Below, piece after piece: positions 45,209 to 55,490 of a stretch of DNA of 64,000 bases. The stretch lies in assembly GCA_004194705.1 (NCBI GenBank), contig SADC01000153.1, positions 147,204-211,203 on the forward strand, written 5' to 3'. Each line of letters opens with the position of its first letter. The stretch's first letter is position 1. This DNA comes from Ditylenchus dipsaci. Its lineage: Eukaryota; Nematoda; Chromadorea; Rhabditida; Anguinidae. Position numbers and translations under genes: made by a program. Under the pieces are notes generated by a model. It was not told the origin of the DNA, did not search any database, and saw only the letters and a program-made list of their open reading frames with translations.

Positions 45209-47592
45209 TTGGTGCTGAGGCCAGAAGCAGTGGTAGTAATGGATGACGAGGCTGGCAGATCAGTTGCAATAGGCTCAATTCTGGTTGGTGCTGGAGTGCT
45301 GAAATCATTACTTTGTTCACACACTAAAAAACATACGCATATGACTAACAGAGTAAGTTTATAATCTAGGCAAGGATTCTGATACGCAGAATATTTTGTC
45401 AAAACTGCGATGTCATCTGATCTAAAGCTGCCGCACAGCCATTCTACACATTTGTACCAGGAATCATAACGTCTGAAAATTTGACTATAGTTTAAAAAAA
45501 TTGCTACAAAGGTACTCGCAGGCTTCGTTGGTGAACTTGGCTGCGTTTGGGTCTTCCTTTCCAGCTAGAAAAATTATGTGATTTATTTAGCGATAGTAAG
45601 CAAGCAGGAATTTGAATTGAATCCGGTTTCTATTTCTGTGTTTTTTCAATCGAAACCTCTCACTTTTTGGCTTTTTTGTTTTTTTTTTCAAAATGGCACT
45701 TATTCACTTGGAAGACCCTTGTTCTATTAACTTTAACTAGTGCAAAATGAAAATTTGAGGCTACTTGCATATACCTCCTCTCCTAAATCAACTTTTTTAA
45801 AAATGTTTCAAAACACAAAATCGCCTCAGGAGTTCAAAAAATATATTATTTGTGAGTGCTGGTCGAAAGAATTAAGTTTTGGTATTTTAGAAATTTCGAC
45901 TTTTTGCCTGTTTTGCCACGTTTTTCAACATGGGAATTGGCAACGTGGGGAACGTAACTGTACTTTTTAAAAAGATTTGTACTTTTTTGTGATCCAAAAT
46001 CTTTTTTATTTTTGAAGTTTTTAGTTTTAATTTTTTTTCGGTGCTCGAAAATAAATAAAAAATAGCACTTTTTGACGAAAAATGACCAAATTGTACTTTT
46101 TCGACCAAGTGACCCGACTTTTTTGACCCGAGTTGAATGGTTGAGAGGGGCAGATGACTCGCAGATCACAACTTTTTTCACAGTTTTTTGACTATCTTGT
46201 TTAGCGAGAAAGGCATATTTAAAAAAAACAGAGGGGACCTAGCTAAAAATAATTCCGCTAAAGGTCAATATGGCCCAGTTTATTATTTCACTCAATTTTA
46301 AAACGCTTTTTCATTAATAAAAAAGCGATCCGTAAGCAAAAAAGTATGTTTACCGTATTATATCTTCTATTAAAGGGGCATGCTCGTCGCCGATGGCAAT
46401 ATTTTGAAAGGCGGGTACCAGCGAAATTCAAACGACAATTAATTTAACGAAATTTTGGAAAAGTCGAGAAAAAATTGTACCTTCAGTGGGAATCGAACCG
46501 ACGAACAACCTTCGCAGTTCGCCGCCGCCATCCCAGTAGGCCACCGATGTTATTGAAAGGAGGAAGAGTTTTTGATTTCTTATTGCCCGCAGGGTACTTA
46601 ATTAACATTTATTTTGAAATAATTCTCGTTTGAATTGACCTGGTACCCGCCTTTCAAAATATACCATCGGCGGCAAGAATGCCCCTTTAAAGACCCATGG
46701 GGCCTTATTAAAAGATGCCTTTTTGGCCTTATTCGGCCTTATTTTTCAACACCTCTCAAGAGGTGGGGCTTATTAGAAGATATACGGTATTCGAAAAGGG
46801 TTTTCGAAGATATATCGGCTAAATTTCGGTATACCCCACCACTCAATTTCGGTATACCCCCACCACTCAATTTCGGTATACCCCCACCGCTTTGTTAATA
46901 ATTGGATGTTTCAGGCTATCTTTCTCGATGACGCTTACTCGAGAGTAGTAGTAGTAGACTAGTAGTAGTAGTAGGGAGTCGCAGGTCGTGGGTGCATAGT
47001 ATACCTGGCTAAATTTCGGTATACCTCCACTACTCAATTTCGGTATACCCTCACCACTCAATTTCGGTATACCCCCACCACTCAATTTCGGTATACCCCC
47101 ACCACTCAATTTCGGTATACCCCCACCACTCAATTTTGGTATACCCCCACCACTCAATTTTGGTATACCACAGCACTTTAATTTACTAATTCTATACAAA
47201 ACTGTACAATTTGGAACAATTTGAAACATCCAATTATTAACAGAGTGGTGAGGATATACCGAAATTGACTGGTGGGGGTATACCGAAATTGAGTGGTGGG
47301 GTATACCGAAATTGTACCGATATATCAAATAGTTTAATAGGGCAAAAACATAGAGCAAAAACAGAGCTACAAATTATTCACATGGGTTTTGATAGAAATT
47401 TAATACTAAACATATAAAATATAAAATACACAAAAAAAAGAAGCCGAAATTCAAATATTTACTAAAAAAAGTCTTTACAGACAACATAATTACCATTTTG
47501 CGATTCCAAGAACACCATTTTCGACACGATTTTTCAGCTACCATAGAAAAAGCCATTCCTACAAAAACCAGCAGCTGCAGAATAGCTCGCAT
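45209..47592 (-). CDS. Secreted cysteine protein, probable third family gene
   Basis: Proposed exons: 47494-47592 starts ATG with a clear signal peptide (MRAILQLLVFVGMAFSMVAE) and CRKWCSW, ending at GTAATT; 45516-45564 reads KEDPNAAKFTNEAC and ends at GTACCT in phase 2; 45209-45472 follows TTTTCAG and reads YDSWYKCVEWLCGSFRSDDI, later a Ser/Thr/Pro-rich segment (STPAPTRIEPIATDLP) up to GTAAGC. The phase-2 junction between the last two keeps frame, as in the paralogues at 28476 and 30439. Linking the signal-peptide exon across the MITEs at 46351-46789 and 46817-47325 is inference, and its phase does not match the next exon simply. Likely small extracellular or surface protein. Confidence 0.42.
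46351..46789. mobile_element. TACCGTATTATATC-ended element, tRNA-like core
   Basis: Outer ends TACCGTATTATATCTTCTAT and ATTAGAAGATATACGGTA. A second inverted pair (46373-46691) starts GGGGCATGCTCGTCGCCGAT and includes GGCGGGTACCAG. The core at 46490-46565 (minus) is tRNA-like: GTGGCCTACTGGGATGG as A-box and TCGGTTCGATTCC as B-box. Confidence 0.78.
46817..47325. repeat. 24-base tandem repeat in a fold-back
   Basis: The unit CAATTTCGGTATACCCCCAC(CACT) is repeated three times at the left, six times at 47025-47168 and twice inverted at 47245-47320, so the block can fold back. The period of 24 yields an 8-residue GGGIPKLS repeat on the minus strand, which I regard as an artefact. Confidence 0.88.
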
Positions 47593-48027
47593 TTGGTAGG
47601 CTGCTGTTATGAATTTGATTCGGAAAATTAGAAAAAAATAAACATTTCAAACTATAAAAATAATATCTATGTAGCCAAATAAGCCGAAATAGTTTCTTTG
47701 TGAGTCAGCAAACGAATATTAATCAAAGACTTTAGTCCATATTTTTTATTATTATTGGCTATAATTGGCCAAGTGGGTTATTCGAAGTCTTTCTAAAACA
47801 GGGCAAGGCAAATTCCGGCTCAATGATTCTCGAGTGACTACATCCAATTTTTTTTCTGTTCGGAAATCAATATTAAACTCCGTACAGTGAATCGACTATG
47901 CTCTACAAGATGGCAATAACAGAATGCCTTTTCGAGATTATAGTTCGGGCGGTTTCCTTGTGAGTCAACTTTTCACTAGTAAATTAATATAGGTTATCAG
48001 TGTTAAAAAGCTTTATTTGAAAAATAT

Positions 48028-50056
48028 TTATGCACTAAACTCGTTAACAATAACACTTTTCAAATCAACCAAATCTGCCATAGAAGCTAAGAATGCAATA
48101 AAAATGTCAGATCTATTAGATTCTTGTCCATAATAAGTGGCACAGTGCCTTTGCAGCCAGAATCTGTAGCTCTCAAACATTGGAACTGCAAATTTAAGGC
48201 ATTCTACTGATTCTCCTGCAACAATGTCAAGGTTATTTGTGCAAAACAGGGTGTGAAGAGATGAGATTTGGATCCTATTTTAAACGGCGATTTCTTCTCT
48301 GACAAATTTTTTCGTATAATTTTTTTTGTAACCATTTGAAATGGTCCATTTCGACAACCATAGCTTAGTTTCTAAATGCACCACCCTGTCCTACGGCTAG
48401 AGAACTCATACTCTTTGGAGCTTGGGGGTGCACTTAGGCTCTTACGGAAATCTATTACCAAGTTTAGAGAAAAGCATGCAGCCCAATATTCTAGCCTCTT
48501 CTGCATCCATTTTGTTAGTTGGTCTCAAGTGGGTAAGAACAGTGTTAATAAGTGAACACAACTGAATTTATTTTCACTGAAAAACAGTCCAACAAACATT
48601 TTTTTTCCAAACCTGCTTGTTGGCAAAAGAGATTTGCTCAGCTCGCACCAAGCATTGCAACGCCGCAAACAGGTGCCAGTGCTTACTCAACATTTCCCGT
48701 TTGTCTTGGGCGCTTAGGAATGCAATCACTGGACTTTGAGATGCTTTTAGTAAAGCTAGGGTCAGTAGTTCTTGTTCTTAAATCGGTTAAACTTGATGAA
48801 AGGTGCGGAAGAATTGTATTACAATCGGGTTCAGTTTTTGCGTTGGTCCTCACTCTACTATTTTTGGACCTAGGTTCAGGGCAGGTCTCAAACAATATTT
48901 AGAAACTACAAAAACGCTCGCCTGCCCTACTGGTTGAGCCGAAGACAATGCAAGGAAACCAAGGCAAAAAACACACTCAATTTTAAAAGAGAGGCGATGC
49001 TTACTTTTTATTCTATTTTGATACGCAAACTTTTGGTCGGCTTGACCTTTGGCACAGGGATTAGACCACTGTTTCAATGGTTGATCCACACTTTTCTTCT
49101 CCTTCTTTTTTCGAGGACCTCGTTCGTTTTGAACAGCTGAAATAGGTATTAAAGACGCAGAGGGCAACTAGACATTTGTCACTTTTCCGTTAACTGTATA
49201 CAGTCGACTTTTGATAGTGCATTGCTCGATATAGCGTCCAGTTCGACGCTACTTTGTTAAAATTTGGTTGGTCAATAATGATTTTTCTTTTACAATCGAA
49301 CCTCCCAATAGTGTACACCCCAAAAGTTCGTTCCCGCCTAAGGTCCGACACTTTTTTTAGCTCGATTTTCTATTTTTCTTGATGTTTCTTGCGACCGGCT
49401 AGGGCCATCCGACAGTGTAAGCGCCGCTCCTTACTGCATCTACTTAAACACTAAAAATTGAAAAAAATAAGATTTTTGATATCGAGAGTCGACTGTGCGT
49501 CATTTTTGTCGAATACATTTAACGAAAAAGTGACAAATGTCTGGTTGCAACCGCCGAATGTCAATAATGAAAAATTCATGTGTCTTTCTTTCTATGAAAC
49601 TCTATGAACTGCGGAATTTCCAAGGCATACCTTCCACATTCATGTCCAGCGCAAAACATTTCTTTAGTCGGCAGGCAGGACACCAGTTCCTTCGACTTTT
49701 GTCGACCGGGCAATTGCCATCTCCAGCTACAAAATCTGATCATAATTATTTCCCAATGTTCAAAGTACTCACAAATGCAGGTGTAGGTGATGCAACGTCT
49801 GATGGACCGCTTGAAAAAACAGGAACATCCATCACAAGTCCTACAAATAATTTCATAATCAGCAGCCAATTAAAACAAATTTCACCAAAGTCCATAGTGA
49901 CGTCCAAAACTGAAATATTTTGGATTATAAATGATCTTTTTCAAACCAAATTGACCTTTTGTCCCCACAAATTTGGCAAGGAATGTTAGATGGTTTGGAT
50001 CGACCTACAACTTTTTTTCTTAGACAATATAGCAAATTTTTAAAGACTTTACCCAT
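48028..50056 (-). CDS. Nuclear hormone receptor, NR2E (PNR/FAX-1-like)
   Basis: Ligand-type transcription factor. Nine exons: 49956-50056, 49886-49909, 49773-49840, 49631-49726, 49005-49136, 48870-48905, 48613-48776, 48459-48561, 48028-48215. They total 912 bases and every junction keeps frame: 303 residues plus stop. The DNA-binding domain spans residues 27-88: C27/C30/C44/C47, P-box region [11 protein letters not shown], then C63/C70/C80/C83 with six residues between the first two cysteines of the second finger, as in PNR-type receptors, and [19 protein letters not shown]. Next comes [15 protein letters not shown], the C-terminal extension. The ligand-binding part shows [30 protein letters not shown]...AEEARILGC and [20 protein letters not shown]. 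It is short for the family (400+). AATAAA lies at 48012-48017 (complement). Intron 4 carries a MITE. The ATG at 50056 is in frame with no intron needed; the weakest site is the GTCCAA donor after 48870. Confidence 0.92.
49201..49495. mobile_element. CAGTCGACTTTTG-ended MITE in receptor intron
   Basis: Left end CAGTCGACTTTTGATAG after TA, right end ATCGAGAGTCGACTG. Contains AAAAGTTCGTTCCCGCCTAAGG shared with 8599-9022 and 37530-37600. It lies in the 494-base fourth intron of the nuclear receptor, by far its longest. Confidence 0.75.
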
Positions 50057-51898
50057 TTTCGAGTTTGTGGTTTGAAAATATTTTTAATATTTTGAGCAAA
50101 AGTAGGTGGCAATATGATATTGTGAGGTGCTTTGTAAAAATTTATTTTTAAGAAGTTAGAACACAAGTTAGTGGTAACAAATTAATTTAGGTTACCTGAC
50201 TACAGGTTTTCTGCTCTCACTTAACCCAAAAACTTTTGAATATGTGTCAAAAAAAGTGTGGGGCGCTATATAGTATATATTTGCTGTTGTTTAAAGTGAC
50301 TATTATCGAGTTTAGATGTAGTCATAGGCGTACCCAGGATTTTCTGATGGGGAAGGGCTAAACAGGCTAAAGAAATCTTGACGGGGTGGGGGGAGCTATA
50401 GCACATGTAGACCCCCTGAGTACGCCTATGGATATAGTGATCACCCTAGGGACCGACTACAGTGATCAGGGTGACCACTGGAACTTGTTTACCTTGGAGA
50501 GGGGGGGGCTTTTTTGGTCGACTGTGAATAGGGTTCGAAGGTCTTCTACATCTGTAATTTTTATATGCTAAAACCGATAAAAAGATTGTTTCTAAACAAT
50601 TTCTGTACTAAAAAATTAGGTTTTCAAAAAAAATTAGTTACTAAAGATTCACCAACTGCCTTGGTCCCCCAACTTGAAAAATCATGTACTAAGGTATCGT
50701 AAGCCGTTTTGATAACTGGAGCTGGGCAAAAAGAGCCTCTATATGCATTTTATGATCAAGAGTCTTGCTCGGAATTATGTCTAAGGTAAGTGAGTGCGCG
50801 CATCTCTGACCCATCAAGCCCCCTGCGCCCCCGAACAGGGCTTGGGGGTTAATGTTGAGATGCGCACACCCACATACCTTAGACACAAATCACTCAAAAA
50901 AATCTGGATGCATGAAAACTATACGCATACCAGAGTTATTTATGCGATAGGCCCCAGTCTTCAAAACTATGTTCAAATCCCATCTTTTCGGTATTTTTAG
51001 GGATATCCAGGTACCCTTTGGTTTATTTAGCTTGGGGACTGAGGCAATTGGTCGACTTATAGTAACCAGTTTTTTTGAAAACTTCACTTTTTAGTATGGA
51101 AAGTGTTGGGAAACAACTTTTTTATCGTTTTTAGCGCATAAAAATTACTCAGAAGACGTCTAAACACTATTAATAGTTGACCAAAAAAGAGGCTCCCAAG
51201 TAAACAAGTGCCCGGAAGTTGGAGATTAAGAGAATAATTTGGCAAACTATTTCAGATCAAGAGACGGGGGGGGGGTTGCTTATTACCCCTAGGATCTACT
51301 ACCAATCGCTCTAGAACTACTAAAATCAGAAGTTTAATAAAGTAATTGGAACTGAAAATAAATAGTCGAAAAAAGTAAAAACCCCAGAAATCGGCTGGGA
51401 GGAAGTAATTTCTCACTCTATCTCTTTCTATTCTTACAAAAGCAGCGAAAACCCATTTTTCAGAGAACCTCACAATATATAGGTTATTTTAGACACAAAA
51501 ATCTGATTTTTATTAAAAAATGTCTTGAATTGCAGTATGTTTTATGTGAACTCAAAAGTCGGCTCATGTTGCTTGTAAATTATTTATGCGCAGTCAGAAG
51601 AAAGGCAAAAGGTAGTAGACTTACTTTTAATTGGCTCAACCTGGATTGTTTGCTCAGGGCTAAAGGCGGCAAATCAGAGGTTAGCTGCCAATAACATGTC
51701 TATTTCAGGCACTAGATTAAATTACTTCAGATACACTTAAAACAATATTTCTTATTAACACTTTTTGGTCGAAAATATGGAAATCATAAGATAAATATCT
51801 TGGGTAAAAAATTTAAATACAAAAGCTAACCAAAAATTTAAAAAGGCCTGCTAAAAAAATAAAAATGTGTCCAAGTACCCTTTTCGCATGGTTTATCT
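50057..51898. other. Non-coding stretch upstream of the receptor
   Basis: Holds a small MITE (50323-50430) and, at 50714-50900, the dispersed CTCTATATGCATTTTATGAT repeat with its GC-rich arm (GCGCATCTCTGACCC...CAAGCCCCCTGCG and GAGATGCGCACACC). I did not find a promoter motif for the receptor that I would trust, nor a further exon. Confidence 0.4.
50323..50430. repeat. 108-base inverted-repeat MITE
   Basis: CATAGGCGTACCCAGG at the left and the diverged complement CTGAGTACGCCTATG at the right; the inside has a G-rich tract GGGGTGGGGGGAG. No target duplication is obvious. Confidence 0.65.
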
Positions 51899-52271
51899 TA
51901 GAGTTGTGGAATTCTCCGGAGAAATAGAAACCGATTTCTCCGAAAAATCGGAGAAATAGAACTTGAAAATTGTCTTGGACCCCCCTGTGGTGTAAAAAAA
52001 TGACCAAAATATATCAAATTCCCGCACTTCTAAAATTCGGTTTTTCCATATGGTTTACTTTTGCCATGACGATTCCTAGAGAAATTACGGAAGATTTGAC
52101 AGAAAACAAAAAAATCATTGAAATAGACAAATTTGTCTGTTCATCTGACGAATTGTTACTTACAAGACGATTCTCTATTTCTCCGTTTTTCATACAGTCG
52201 GAGAAATAGGCGGAGAATTCCAGAGAATTCTCCAGAGAATTCTCCGGAGAATTCTCCATTCCACAACCCTA
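51899..52271. mobile_element. hAT-type MITE, GGAGAATTCTCC ends
   Basis: Perfect 8-base duplication GTTTATCT (51891-51898, 52272-52279). Ends TAGAGTTGTGGAATTCTCCG and complement ...CATTCCACAACCCTA. GAGAATTCTC-type palindromic words repeat near both ends, as in the hAT remnant at 62174-63112, which suggests one family. Confidence 0.92.
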
Positions 52272-52401
52272 GTTTATCTTGATCCCCAAGGCAAAAAGTC
52301 AAATTTTGGTCAACTTTTTTTTTTCAAAAAATTAATTTTTCAGGTCAGAAAATGCCTCAAAACACAGATTTATCGTTTTCAGCGCATAAAAATCACTTAC
52401 A

Positions 52402-52766
52402 AGGAAGGGACCCTGACTGTGCCCTGGCGATTTTTTGATAAATTTTTGTCATGTGCGTATTCTTGTAAAGCGTGTCCAAGTCACATGTGAATTTTGTTCC
52501 CCACCTGTAAAAATCAAAAAAAATTGGGAATGGGAATTTGAAAAAATTGGGAAAAATGAGGAATGATCTAAGGCCCATGCGTCAGTAATAAAAAACCATG
52601 ATATGGATACCGCGGTGTTTTCGAACTTTAAGTGACTCTTTCACGACATTATGTAGACCTTCAGAGCTGGGGAGCCGGATTTGTCAGGGACTTGGTCACG
52701 ATTTACAAAAATACGCAGAAAAAAAGTCATCGGAGTTCTCCCAGATCACAGTCAGGGTCCCTTCCT
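52402..52766. mobile_element. AGGAAGGGACCCTGACTG-ended MITE
   Basis: Left AGGAAGGGACCCTGACTGTG and right CACAGTCAGGGTCCCTTCCT are perfect inverted repeats over 20 bases. Related single ends are at 13838-13856 and 52806-52824. No coding domain in 365 bases. Confidence 0.8.
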
Positions 52767-53870
52767 GGTTAGCATTGGTCCAAATACGATTTGAAAAAAA
52801 GAATTTCGGGGACCCTGACTGTGCTAGCGCCGGCGCCGGACAACATTGGTCATGTCTCAACACTCTCAAATTATCAATTTATTCCGTAAAGTGGGTATTG
52901 CATAGGGTTGGTAGTTTCCCGGGAAAATTCAAACACGGGAAAGTTCCCGGAAATTTCCCGGGAAAATTCCCAAAGTCGGGAAAAAATCGGGAAAATTTGA
53001 TAAAGAACTTTATACAGAAAAACATAACAACTCGATCAAAATCATGCATAAATAGATCAAATTCATCCTCAAATGTGTTAGTTTCTTCATCAATTTCTTC
53101 ATTTCGTTCTTCCATCGCTTCTTCTACTTTCTGTTCTTTTACGGTTGACTTAAATAAATGAGCGTACTCCAGCATGAGATTATGCTTGATGAACGTCACC
53201 TGGGAGGCCGTTTCCACCGCCATTCTGAAATCAACCAAAGTAACTTCACTTAAACAAAAAAGCAAACTGGTTGCGAAGCTTGGTATGGATTCCACCACGG
53301 AAAGACCAGTTCCTTTCTGTGGGAGCAGCAGAGATGGCAGATTGTGAAGCATTTGCACGACTTTGGACAGGATAGTGCCGCTGAACCAGGCCATCCACCA
53401 CGTCCGCGTATTCGTCTTGTCATCGAGCGCATCCCAGGCGTATTTACGTTTGTCATGAGAGAAGATTCCAGTTCCTGCGAGCCACGAAGCACATTCAGAC
53501 ATCACCTTAAACGGGATAATCCATTTTAATCAGTTAACCAAAACTAATTATCGTGACAACTTGACTTTCTTCGAAAGAGGCGACTGACTGCGACTTCGGC
53601 GTTTGACGGATGGTTTCCTCAGCTGGCGGTCAATTTCCCTCCTTGCCTCGGCTCCGACTTGATTGCAGCTCTAAAATCAAATAGTAAACAAAAAGAAATC
53701 AACAATTACCTTCAAGTGATTCTCCATCTTCGTGGCATTGTTCACATAGCGACCAGTCTTCGCACCCTTCTTGTAGCAGAACTTGCAGTAGGCGACCGGC
53801 ACCCGTTTCCCATTCAGATCCTCTTCTTGCTTGTTAAAGTATTCCCAACTCCACGATATTTTTCTGCCAG

Positions 53871-54960
53871 GGGCGGTTATAATAAAGATTACCCTTACCT
53901 CTACCTTTTACCCTTACTTCTACCTTTTACCCTTACCTCTACCTTTTACCCCTACCTCTACTTTTTTACCTTGAACTTTTACCCTTACCTCTACCCTTAC
54001 CCTTACCTATACCTTTTACCTCTACCTCTACCCTTACCTTTACCTCTACCTTTTACCTCTACCTCTACCCTTACCTCTACCTCTACCTTTTACCCCTACC
54101 TCTACATTTTTTTACCTTGAACTTTTACCCTTACCTCTACCCTTACCCTTACCTCTACCTTTTACCCTTACCTCTACCTTCAACTTTAACCCTTAACTCT
54201 ACCTCTACCTTCGACTTTTTCTCGAAAACGAAATAAACGGCAACTTATTTATTTCAACCACAACACAAGATCCTTCATAAAATAAGAAAGATAAGGCTCA
54301 CTTTTTCTGATCCTGGAGATCCTGTTTGGCCAACTTCTTGAGATTCGAATGCTTTTGCTTGACCTGCTCCACGCTGTGCGACCCTTGATCCGGATATTCG
54401 GTGTTGAGTGTGTCGGTAACGGTCTTCCAAGCAGCGTTCTGACCAGCGGCTGAATCCTTTTTGCGGCTGTTCGGGAAGAGATCCTCTTGGTGCTCGGCGA
54501 CCAGCTCAACCAAACGTTTGCACATCTCAGGCGTAAACATAAGGATAACTAGACATGAGAGCGATAAAATACGACAAACAGTGCGTGTAAAACAAAGCGA
54601 GCAAATCTCAACAAACAACACAGAATAATGAAAAACGGACGTTAAATTCGTGTTCAGCGAACTAAAATTGCTCTAGAAATGCTTTACGGACAATATTTTG
54701 AAAATCAAGATGAAGGTAAAAATTTTTACCCTGCTACCACCCATGGTAAAAATATGCCTTGGTCCCCCCTGTTGTTTTTTACCCTTACCTCTACCTCTAC
54801 CTTTACCTCTAGCTTTTATTATAACGGGTAGAGGTAAGGGTAGAGGTAAGGGTAAAAGGTACGGGTAGAGGTAGAGGTAAAAATTCTTTATTATAACGGG
54901 TAGAGGTAAGGGTAGAGGTAAGGGTAAAAGGTAAGGGTAAATCGATTATTATAACCGCCC
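53871..54960. mobile_element. Element carrying only a Myb/SANT gene
   Basis: A 3-base duplication CAG (53868-53870, 54961-54963) flanks inverted ends GGGCGGTTATAATAAAGATT and ...ATTATTATAACCGCCC. Inside both ends are long CTCTACCCTTACC arrays (53895-54215 and 54780-54945 inverted). The middle has a gene for a Myb/SANT-type DNA-binding protein. Three-base duplications and a separate SANT partner gene are features of PIF/Harbinger, so this looks like a Harbinger derivative that kept the partner and lost the transposase. Confidence 0.82.
54298..54540 (-). CDS. Myb/SANT-like DNA-binding protein
   Basis: An intact 80-codon frame from ATG 54540 to TGA 54298: MFTPEMCKRLVELVAEHQED, LFPNSRKKDSAAGQNAAWKT, VTDTLNTEYPDQGSHSVEQV, then KQKHSNLKKLAKQDLQ. 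The pattern F.P.....L.......L........W..V...LN......R....V..K..NLK is that of the Myb/SANT-like domain found in Harbinger partner proteins and zeste-like regulators. The expected third aromatic (Trp of the last helix) is replaced by HSNLK. It probably binds the element's ends. No intron, and less AT-rich than its surroundings. Confidence 0.8.
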   Translation of the reverse strand: MFTPEMCKRLVELVAEHQEDLFPNSRKKDSAAGQNAAWKTVTDTLNTEYPDQGSHSVEQVKQKHSNLKKLAKQDLQDQKK

Positions 54961-55490
54961 CAGAAGACATCGAAAATCTGTAAGTAAGGCATGATAAGCC
55001 TTAACACGAACAAAAACAACAATAGAAAGTTGATATAAAAAGAAAAACATTGTAACTTGCAAAAAATTTTGAATTTTCCCGATTTTTCGGGAATTTTCCC
55101 GCTTCAAACTTTCCCGGGAAATTTCCGGGAATTTTTCCGGGAATTTCCCGGGAATTTTCCCGTCCACCAACCCTAGTATTGCAGCTTATTATCTGTGCTA
55201 CAACCCGCAAATCACGGGCTTTTTTGTGAGATGTCATGTAAGAATTATGTAAAAAAATTAAAAAAGGAACCAATTTATTTCAAACGATTGAAAAAACAGT
55301 ACAGAAGCTTATTTTTACCAAGCTTAGCCATTATTTTCCAGTAGTACTTCAGACCTACATAAAGGACATGTTGGTTTCACTCTCAGCCATTCATCTATAC
55401 AGTTTTTATGAAATGTGTGAGAGCATCTAAGCTCTTTATAATTTTCCAAAATATTTTGCTGATGACAGATAATGCATTCTTTGTTCAATT

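Larger units (their letters stand above)
52985..54970 (-). pseudogene. hAT transposase with BED zinc finger, interrupted
   Basis: The start ATG (54968-54970) and first codons MSS lie on the far side of the nested element; coding resumes at 53867 and, if that element and one CAG copy are ignored, reads GRKISWSWEYFNKQ, then YCKFCYKKG and KMENHLK, a BED-type finger (C-x2-C ... H). It ends at GTAATT (53708). The next exon (53543-53670) follows TTTTAG and is basic (EIDRQLRKPSVKRRSRSQSP). The third (to 53505) reads SECASWLAGTGIFSHDKRKY and TWWMAWFSGTILS, then an acidic coiled region, and runs into the left terminal repeat. The usual RNase H core and C-terminal dimerisation block are not visible, so the gene is internally deleted as well as interrupted. 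Confidence 0.78.
52903..55175 (-). mobile_element. hAT transposon with BED-finger gene
   Basis: Perfect 8-base duplication GTATTGCA (52895-52902, 55176-55183). Ends TAGGGTTGG and CCAACCCTA; subterminal zones repeat TTCCCGGGAAA in both orientations (52918-53000, 55075-55165). It encodes a minus-strand transposase remnant and is interrupted by the element at 53871-54960. Confidence 0.94.

Noticed and set aside
46867..47358. 163-codon minus frame with GGGIPKLS repeats
   Set aside because: Produced by a 24-base tandem repeat in a fold-back element; no start, no domain.
48552..48902. 116-codon plus frame over 48.6-48.9 kb
   Set aside because: It is the antisense shadow of the nuclear receptor ligand-domain exons, which close in frame on the minus strand.
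53659..54120. Plus-strand frame with LYLLPLPLPLPLP repeats
   Set aside because: It is the CTCTACCCTTACC array at the end of the SANT element read as protein.
53871..54215. Telomere-like repeat
   Set aside because: The CTCTACCCTTACC words are irregular, occur inverted at the other end of the element and do not match nematode TTAGGC.
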